A stretch of 64,000 nucleotides of DNA from Trichomonas vaginalis G3 (lineage: Eukaryota; Parabasalia; Trichomonadida; Trichomonadidae), in the NCBI RefSeq assembly GCF_026262505.1, contig NC_067204.1, positions 18,888,860 through 18,952,859 on the forward strand, read 5' to 3'. Below the pieces are notes generated by a model. It saw only the letters and a list, made by a program, of their open reading frames with translations, did no database searches and was not told the origin of the DNA. Below are positions 58,435 through 64,000 of this stretch, in pieces (position 1 is the stretch's first letter; each line of letters opens with the position of its first letter). A program made the translations under genes and the position numbers.

Positions 58435-59025
58435 ATGATGTCAGATATTCCGCGATTAATTAAACATTGTTTAAATCCTGAATGGGTTAAACTTCAATTT
58501 AAAAATGAAGATTGTGAATTATTAAATGAATATGAAAGCCAAAATAAGCTAATGTGGTATAAATATAATGATAAAGAATATTTAATTTCATGGAATCAAT
58601 GGAGTCATAATCAAAGACCTCATAAACGAGAAGAAGAAATTGAAAATAATGAAATGGAAATCATTGATGACATTAAAGAGGATGGAATTCCTAAATTTTG
58701 TAGAAAAACCTTTAGAACTAAGTTAGGAGCATATAAACGTAGAGTATTAAATCCTGAATATCTTAAACATCAATTTAAAAAGGAAGACTGTGAATTATTA
58801 AACGCTAATGAATATGAAAATGCTAAATCAAAACTGAGATATAAATATATTGGAAGTGATGAAAGATGCAAAGATAAAGATAAAGTTTATTCAGTTTCAT
58901 ATAATAACTGGCACACGTTAGGAATAAGAAAACATTTAGGAGATTATGGGAAATGTTCTGAATTCTTTAAATCTAGTATATACGAGAGAGTAAAAGAAAT
59001 TAGAAATAATTATTTTCATGAATGA
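58435..59025 (+). CDS. Unknown 196-aa protein with internal duplication
   Basis: Two similar halves: LNPEWVKLQFKNEDCELLNE with a following WYKYNDKEYLISWNQW, and LNPEYLKHQFKKEDCELLNA with YKYIGSDERCKDKD...VSYNNW. Each half of about 70 residues probably forms one small domain, joined by an acidic linker. It is possibly a DNA-binding repeat. First gene of the second Maverick. The frame is intact although the polymerase is not. Confidence 0.7.
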   Translation: MMSDIPRLIKHCLNPEWVKLQFKNEDCELLNEYESQNKLMWYKYNDKEYLISWNQWSHNQRPHKREEEIENNEMEIIDDIKEDGIPKFCRKTFRTKLGAYKRRVLNPEYLKHQFKKEDCELLNANEYENAKSKLRYKYIGSDERCKDKDKVYSVSYNNWHTLGIRKHLGDYGKCSEFFKSSIYERVKEIRNNYFHE

Positions 59026-59107
59026 AAAATAAACTTTAAAAATTCATGTCTTACGAAAAATTAAAACTTAGTTATGTTTATTATTTTATTTTTTTATTTT
59101 GTATGAA

Positions 59108-60214
59108 ATGAGCGTCAAAACTAACAACGTTAAAAAATTAGGATTCACAAACGAGGAAATAAAGGATATATTAGAGGAGGTGGGTTATGAAGTTGATAAA
59201 TATTATTTAAGAAATTGTCAAAAATTTGCTGAGTTATTAAATGATTTAGATTATGATGGAAAAATGAATAAAGATGATGTTATAAATTTCTTATATCCTA
59301 CATCTGAAGAAGAAAAACCTAAAGAACCTGATGTTTTCCCTGAATATTATGAAGAACGGATTAAAGATGATGAATACAATGAAATTGAAAGACTGAAAAA
59401 AATAAGAGATGAAATAGATGAAAGAATTAAGGAATTAAGAGAAGTTGAAAAATATAATGAAAATGAAGTAGAGGGTTTAATGAATATCCCAGCTTCAGAA
59501 TCAGAAGTTCAGAAATCTCATGAAGAAAGATATAAAAATTATGTCTCAGAATCAACACAAAATTTATTAGATGGTGAAATAGACGAAACACTTTCAGAAG
59601 AAGGTACTAAATTTATTCGTAAACATAAGTTACAATTTATTGATAATGAAGAATACCCCTGTATCCTACTTTCACCACCTTTAGATTCCGAAAAATTCAA
59701 AAAAGCTCTTAAAAACGTGACATATGCAACTAATACGATTAAGAAAGAAGATCATGATATTTACACAAATTATTATTTAAATAAATGCACAGGTGTTGAT
59801 AAAGTTTTTGATTTATTAGATAAAATATCAAAAGAAACCATTGGAACCTATAAAATTTTGTGTGATTGTGGTTTCATTATTGAAGATACCAATAATGTTT
59901 CATATGAAAGAACAGCACCGAAGGAAGACGAAGTTGAAAGGTCTATACCATTCGTTATTAAGAATATAAAAGATATGAAAACGTATAAGCATTATATTTA
60001 TTCATTTATTTCAGAAAAAATGGAAGCAACCCATAAAACATCTTCTCATCATTTTATAGCTATTCATACATTCCTTTTCAAAGTTGTGAAATTAAATAAG
60101 ACAGGAATTAGATTTAATGTATCAGGGTACGCATTCTTGAGTAAATTAAAATGTATTCGTCACGTCGCAGATGATAAAAATTTATGTGTTCTTAATTCAT
60201 TTTATGGGCTTTAA
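59108..60214 (+). CDS. Unknown 368-aa protein upstream of PolB
   Basis: The start is the ATG at 59108 after TTTTATTTTGTATGAA; the frame upstream uses a TTG. The N-terminal helical domain (residues 1-60, LGFTNEEIKDILEEVGYEVD) is followed by an acidic coiled coil (75-115) and a globular C-terminus. The extreme end (AFLSKLKCIRHVADDKNLCV) is beta-rich. Not recognised. Its position just before PolB suggests a replication accessory or terminal-protein candidate, which is speculation. Confidence 0.7.
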   Translation: MSVKTNNVKKLGFTNEEIKDILEEVGYEVDKYYLRNCQKFAELLNDLDYDGKMNKDDVINFLYPTSEEEKPKEPDVFPEYYEERIKDDEYNEIERLKKIRDEIDERIKELREVEKYNENEVEGLMNIPASESEVQKSHEERYKNYVSESTQNLLDGEIDETLSEEGTKFIRKHKLQFIDNEEYPCILLSPPLDSEKFKKALKNVTYATNTIKKEDHDIYTNYYLNKCTGVDKVFDLLDKISKETIGTYKILCDCGFIIEDTNNVSYERTAPKEDEVERSIPFVIKNIKDMKTYKHYIYSFISEKMEATHKTSSHHFIAIHTFLFKVVKLNKTGIRFNVSGYAFLSKLKCIRHVADDKNLCVLNSFYGL

Positions 60215-60263
60215 AAAATAAACTTTATTTTTATTTATTTTTTAATTTTTTTTTCTTACATAA

Positions 60264-63200
60264 ATGAACAAAAACGGAACAGCTAAAATGAATGATAATC
60301 AAATTAGAGCAGAAGGTAGAAGGTTATTTAAACGCTTCTATAACATTCCTGATGGTGTTAATCCTAAAACTCGTAGAAGCTATTTAAATGAAGCAATAGA
60401 TGCCTATGAAGGATTTGACATTTCATCAGAAAGTGAGAGATTAGCGAGAATGTTAAATGTTAATATTGATTTCTATTATTGTGATCCTCAACCAAGAAAG
60501 TGGACATAAATAAGGTAGACTTTCCATTAGTGGAATCAATAATGATAGATCCAGAATTTGAAACAGTAAATATTTTATTAACACAGAGTCCATGTGGAAA
60601 ACTTCACGCTGACAGAATAACAGACGTTGAAGCACTCACCGGCTATAAAGTTTGTCCATATTGTAAAGAAGAAGTTTATTCTATCCGTGATGATCCAGAA
60701 AGGAAAAACCAAAGAAGATTTTTTAAAGCATTGTGAGAAATGTAAAGAAAATAATGGAAGATTAATTCAAGACGTTCAATTGCAAAAGACACAGCAACCA
60801 TATGCACCACATATTACGAAACAGAAGATATATCAGTGGTTATTAGCTCACAATTTGCAGAAATATTATAAACCGACATGATATTATATTACTTTTGACT
60901 TTGAAACATTAGAGACTAAAGAAGAATTACAACTTTCTGAGTGTGCAATTTGAACGCTTACTTAAAACCTTCATGGTATCATCAACGGTTAAATTAAACG
61001 ATAAACATATACGAGGAATTTTTGCTTAACTTCGAGTGATTCTTTTATTTCTGATTGGATTGAGTTTATTTTCAACCTGTTCATTAGTTGTTAAATCAAA
61101 TATGAGTCAATACAATGAATTATTGAAGTCGCAAACGGCGGGACTTTGTCTCATACATTAAATGAAAAACAGAAGGAAGCATTTAAAGAACTTCTAGATG
61201 AGGAATTCAATAAAGTGAATATCATAGGTTTTAATTCGGGAAAGTTTTTGATTTAAATTTAATTCTTCGTGATTTAAACACTGCAAAATGGAAAATAAAA
61301 TCAATGCTGGGTTCATCTTCTCAATTTAAGCAAATCATTGTAAAGAAAACAAACGCTCCATATGAATTGAGATTTATTGACATCAGAAATTATATAGCGG
61401 GTGGGACATTAGACCAATTCACTCAAGATTTCGGAAACAATAAATCACGTGTTAAATCCTTTTTCCCTTATCAATTCATCACATGGGAAAATTACGAAGA
61501 AGAATTATATAAAGTGGAACCATTCACGAAAGATTCATTTTATTCAGCATTAACTCAAGAAACTATATCAGATAGTGATTATCAAATATATCTCAATGAT
61601 GCTAAAAATTTTAAGAATAGATTAGAATATTTTATTCATTATTGCAATAAAGATGTTGAAATTATGATTGACCCAATCGATAAAATTATTGAAGAAACAT
61701 TTGTTTATAAAATTGACACGCTTCATAATCTTTCTTTATCATCTAATGCTTCAATGATTCGTTACGCTTTGCATATAAAGACTTTAATCCTAATGAAAAA
61801 TATCCTGAGGAAGAGATAGAATCAAGTTTTGAATTAACGAAAAAGTATTGGAAATATAAAATTGAATCATATAAGAAACAAGATGAAAAAGCAGAAAGGG
61901 ATACTAAAAATAATGTTTCAATGGATGATTTTCAATACTATCACGATTTATCCTTTCATCTAAATGCAAATGTGTGGTAAAGCGTTTACATATGCAAATA
62001 AACCAACATTGGTAGAATCGATAATGAAAAACCACATACTAAAGAAAATTGTCAGTTAATGTGTTGTTATTGCAATGTCGTGAAATCAAATAAAGATGAA
62101 GATGTTCAACGTTTAAGAATCAATTTAAGAAATTATGCATTAAAAAATAATTTACCAATGACTTTAGATTCAGTTGAAGCTTATCACATTCTCCGTAATG
62201 GAATTACTGGTGGTTTATCAAATGTTCAACATAGAGTAAATCTTAAAGGAATCACGCACATTAATAAACTTGCATATAATCCAGAAACTAAAACTGTATC
62301 AAATGAGGACACTACCAACATCATGACTTTTTGTTGGTGTTGATTTTAATTCATTATATCCTTTTCATTTTCATCTAATCCTCATGATTTCATTCAATAT
62401 TACTGACCATAAAATGTATATGCCGGGAAGATTGAATGGTGTTTATCATTTGTGATACAGCAACAAAGAAAGCAAAAGCACTGGGAATTATTAGAAAGAA
62501 AAATACTTTATTTGTGCTGAAGTAAAGGGTCATATTGATGAAAAATACATTAATGATTACATAAACTTTTTACCGATAATAAGAAACTTAGATATTATCA
62601 CAGATGAAAAACAATTGGCAGTTTTATGTATAATTACATGAAATCAAACAATCTACCGTTGACCAGAAACAGAGGAAATTACTCAGTTAGCATCAACACA
62701 CAACCAATATCAACCATTTTCTTCTTATTATCTTTGGTATCTAATAGACAGATTTCATTTTATCATTGATGATATTCAATCAATTTTAACATTTACGAAA
62801 AACACTTGTTTTAATGAATTTGCGAACAAATTTATGAACGAAAGACAAAAGGCTGAATTAGAAGGAAATAAAGGAAAAAGTTTATTTTGCAAGATTTCAC
62901 TTAATGGATCATATGGTTACGATGCAATGAATACACAAAATTACGCAAAGACTAAAATAATGAATGCACAGAAGGCACGTGTTGCATGTATGTCAAATAA
63001 GTTTAAAAACATAAGAAATAGGTGAAGATACATATCAAGTGATGCTTAAAGATAGATTTTATAGATGTGATACATGTTTACAAGAGGCATTCTTCACTTT
63101 AGATAACGCAAAATACTGGTATTTGGTTTTCATTTATGATTTTATGTATAAATGCATGGATTGTTAATCGTTTTCATTTCATTGAAGGTGATACTGATTC

Positions 63201-63790
63201 ATCTTATTGGGCAATCGCTGGCGACCCAAATCTTCCTAACACTCAAGCATTTCAGGCGATTGTAACCGATAAACAATTATTATGATAAAACATTTTCAAA
63301 TTCGCACCTTTTGATTTCTTTTGTTTTGATGAGAAATTTAAACCAAATTAAAGAATAAAGCCGAAGAAAAGCACATGAGAAGAAGTTATTGGTTTAGCAA
63401 TTGAGAAACAAGGTGATAACATGGTTGCTTTATGCCCTAAGTGTTTACATCATTCAACGGTTCAATTGATGGAAGTGATTTTAAAAGATTGCACAAAAAT
63501 GAAAGTGTTAGTTTACGACAAAATAAACAATTAACACCTAAAAATTATTTGGATATAATAAATGATAAAGTTATTTCGATGGTCAGAATATTAATTTACA
63601 ACTTAAAAATGGTCAATGACTCGCTTAACATTGTAAGACTGCATTAACAGAGCACACACTAGGCTGTATGTTGTGAAAATGGATGTTGTATGCCATTTAT
63701 TTAATACATTAAAATTTTATTTTTAATGAAATGCCACAGAAGAGACAAAAGGAACGTTATGATGCGATTCAATATGTAAATTGGTTTTGA
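60264..63790 (+). pseudogene. Protein-primed family B DNA polymerase, heavily frameshifted
   Basis: Motifs appear in order across many frames. Exo I ITFDFET is at about 60892-60909, an Exo II-like FNSGKFLDLN near 61230, and Exo III YCNKDVEI near 61645. Pol A DFNSLYP is at 62342-62362, pol B LNGSYGY near 62905 and pol C GDTDSSYW near 63186-63209. Before Exo I lie Maverick-type zinc-like motifs CPYCKEEV and HCEKCKENNGR. At least ten frame breaks and stops are present. Protein-primed PolB replicates Polinton genomes from the ends. This copy is dead as sequenced. Confidence 0.9.
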
Positions 63791-63844
63791 TACTATGATT
63801 CAAAGAGGTGGGCACCCTTAAAACATTTATTTTATTTTATATAA

Positions 63845-64000
63845 ATGGATAACGCAGATTTAGAAATTTAATTGATGATTTAGTATTTAATCAAAATTTC
63901 TTAATTATTATGAATTAAAATCACATCTCCAAAAACATAAAAAAATATAATGGGTGATGATATGGATTATTATTATTCGTATTATAAAAATGAAATTTTG
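63845..64000 (+). pseudogene. Start of a further element gene, partial
   Basis: An ATG after TTTATATAA opens MDNADLEI, then stops. Other frames continue with coding-like IDDLVFNQNFLI. Probably the next Maverick gene, frameshifted, and cut by the window end. Confidence 0.3.

Larger units (their letters stand above)
58016..64000. mobile_element. Second Maverick/Polinton, left part, decayed
   Basis: The coding content (two unknown proteins and a protein-primed DNA polymerase) is that of the PolB side of a Maverick. A possible left terminus is AGTAGTAGGATATGAAGGG at 58016, because Polinton repeats commonly begin AG; the right end is outside the window, so the border is a guess. Codon usage is more AT-rich and the polymerase is heavily broken. 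It differs from the 26-kb element in leader motifs and gene set. Confidence 0.7.

Noticed and set aside
63809-63820. GGGCACCCTTAA resembling the end of a TTAA-type MITE
   Set aside because: No matching inverted partner nearby, and a frame through it gives polymerase-tail-like residues (YDSKRWAPL), so it is probably coding remnant.

Overview
The window is AT-rich DNA from a trichomonad protist, most likely Trichomonas vaginalis or a close relative. The evidence is intron-poor host genes with very short upstream regions, starts preceded by TCAC/GTGAC initiator-like motifs, DUF3447-type ankyrin genes, CK1-type kinases, and a high load of Maverick/Polinton elements and small DNA transposons. This is inferred from the sequence alone; no database was searched.

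Layout. Positions 1-1332 hold the tail of an ankyrin gene and one small TTAA-flanked element. A larger TTAA-type element (1333-28655) has been split by a 26.2-kb virus-like element (1856-28083) with 150-bp terminal inverted repeats. Going left to right, the virus-like element carries: a small basic protein; a long coiled-coil structural candidate; a 477-aa protein with an NLS-like motif; a double-jelly-roll major capsid protein; several small proteins; a penton/minor-capsid candidate; an SF3 (D5-like) helicase; an A32/FtsK-HerA packaging ATPase; a 22-bp palindromic minisatellite; a cluster of KilA-N/Bro-type genes with recombined repeats; a pair of paralogous unknown proteins; two pVI/pX-like amphipathic peptides; an rve integrase; a phage-like tail-fibre gene; and a D12 adenine methyltransferase. 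No protein-primed DNA polymerase and no Ulp1-type protease was recognised in it, so it resembles a Polinton-like virus more than a canonical Polinton. Many of its core genes carry single-base frameshifts, and the tail-fibre gene is split by a 1.46-kb Mutator-like insertion.

Positions 28656-54556 are the host gene region: SPCS2-like signal peptidase subunit, double-RING/IQ protein, CIAO1-like WD40 protein, guanylate kinase, possible ADA3-like protein, multi-pass membrane protein, leucine-rich-repeat/coiled-coil protein, RNase PH-type exosome subunit, small coiled-coil protein, a broken CK1 kinase, an ankyrin/coiled-coil protein and a YeiH-family transporter. Between them lie a hAT-like 1.1-kb element, another TTAA element, and two ankyrin genes in opposite orientation. 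Each ankyrin gene is broken by the same family of palindromic, hairpin-packed transposon.

Positions 54557-58015 hold gene remnants, two adjacent TTAA MITEs and an array of long perfect hairpins. From about 58016 to the window end lies the left part of a second, more canonical Maverick. It has a 46-bp tandem repeat, two unknown genes and a heavily frameshifted protein-primed family B DNA polymerase that still shows its exonuclease and polymerase motifs in order.

How the parts work together. In the 26-kb element, capsid, penton, ATPase, helicase and integrase form the usual morphogenesis/integration module. Structural and replication genes are packed with very small gaps. Several divergent pairs share 16-36-bp spacers that must act as bidirectional promoters, while the KilA-N cluster has a different, shared leader motif, which suggests two expression classes. 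The most unusual signals are the phage-type tail fibre in a eukaryotic element, the compensated hairpin in the terminal repeats, the nested insertions, and the arrays of 45-85-bp perfect hairpins seen at three loci.
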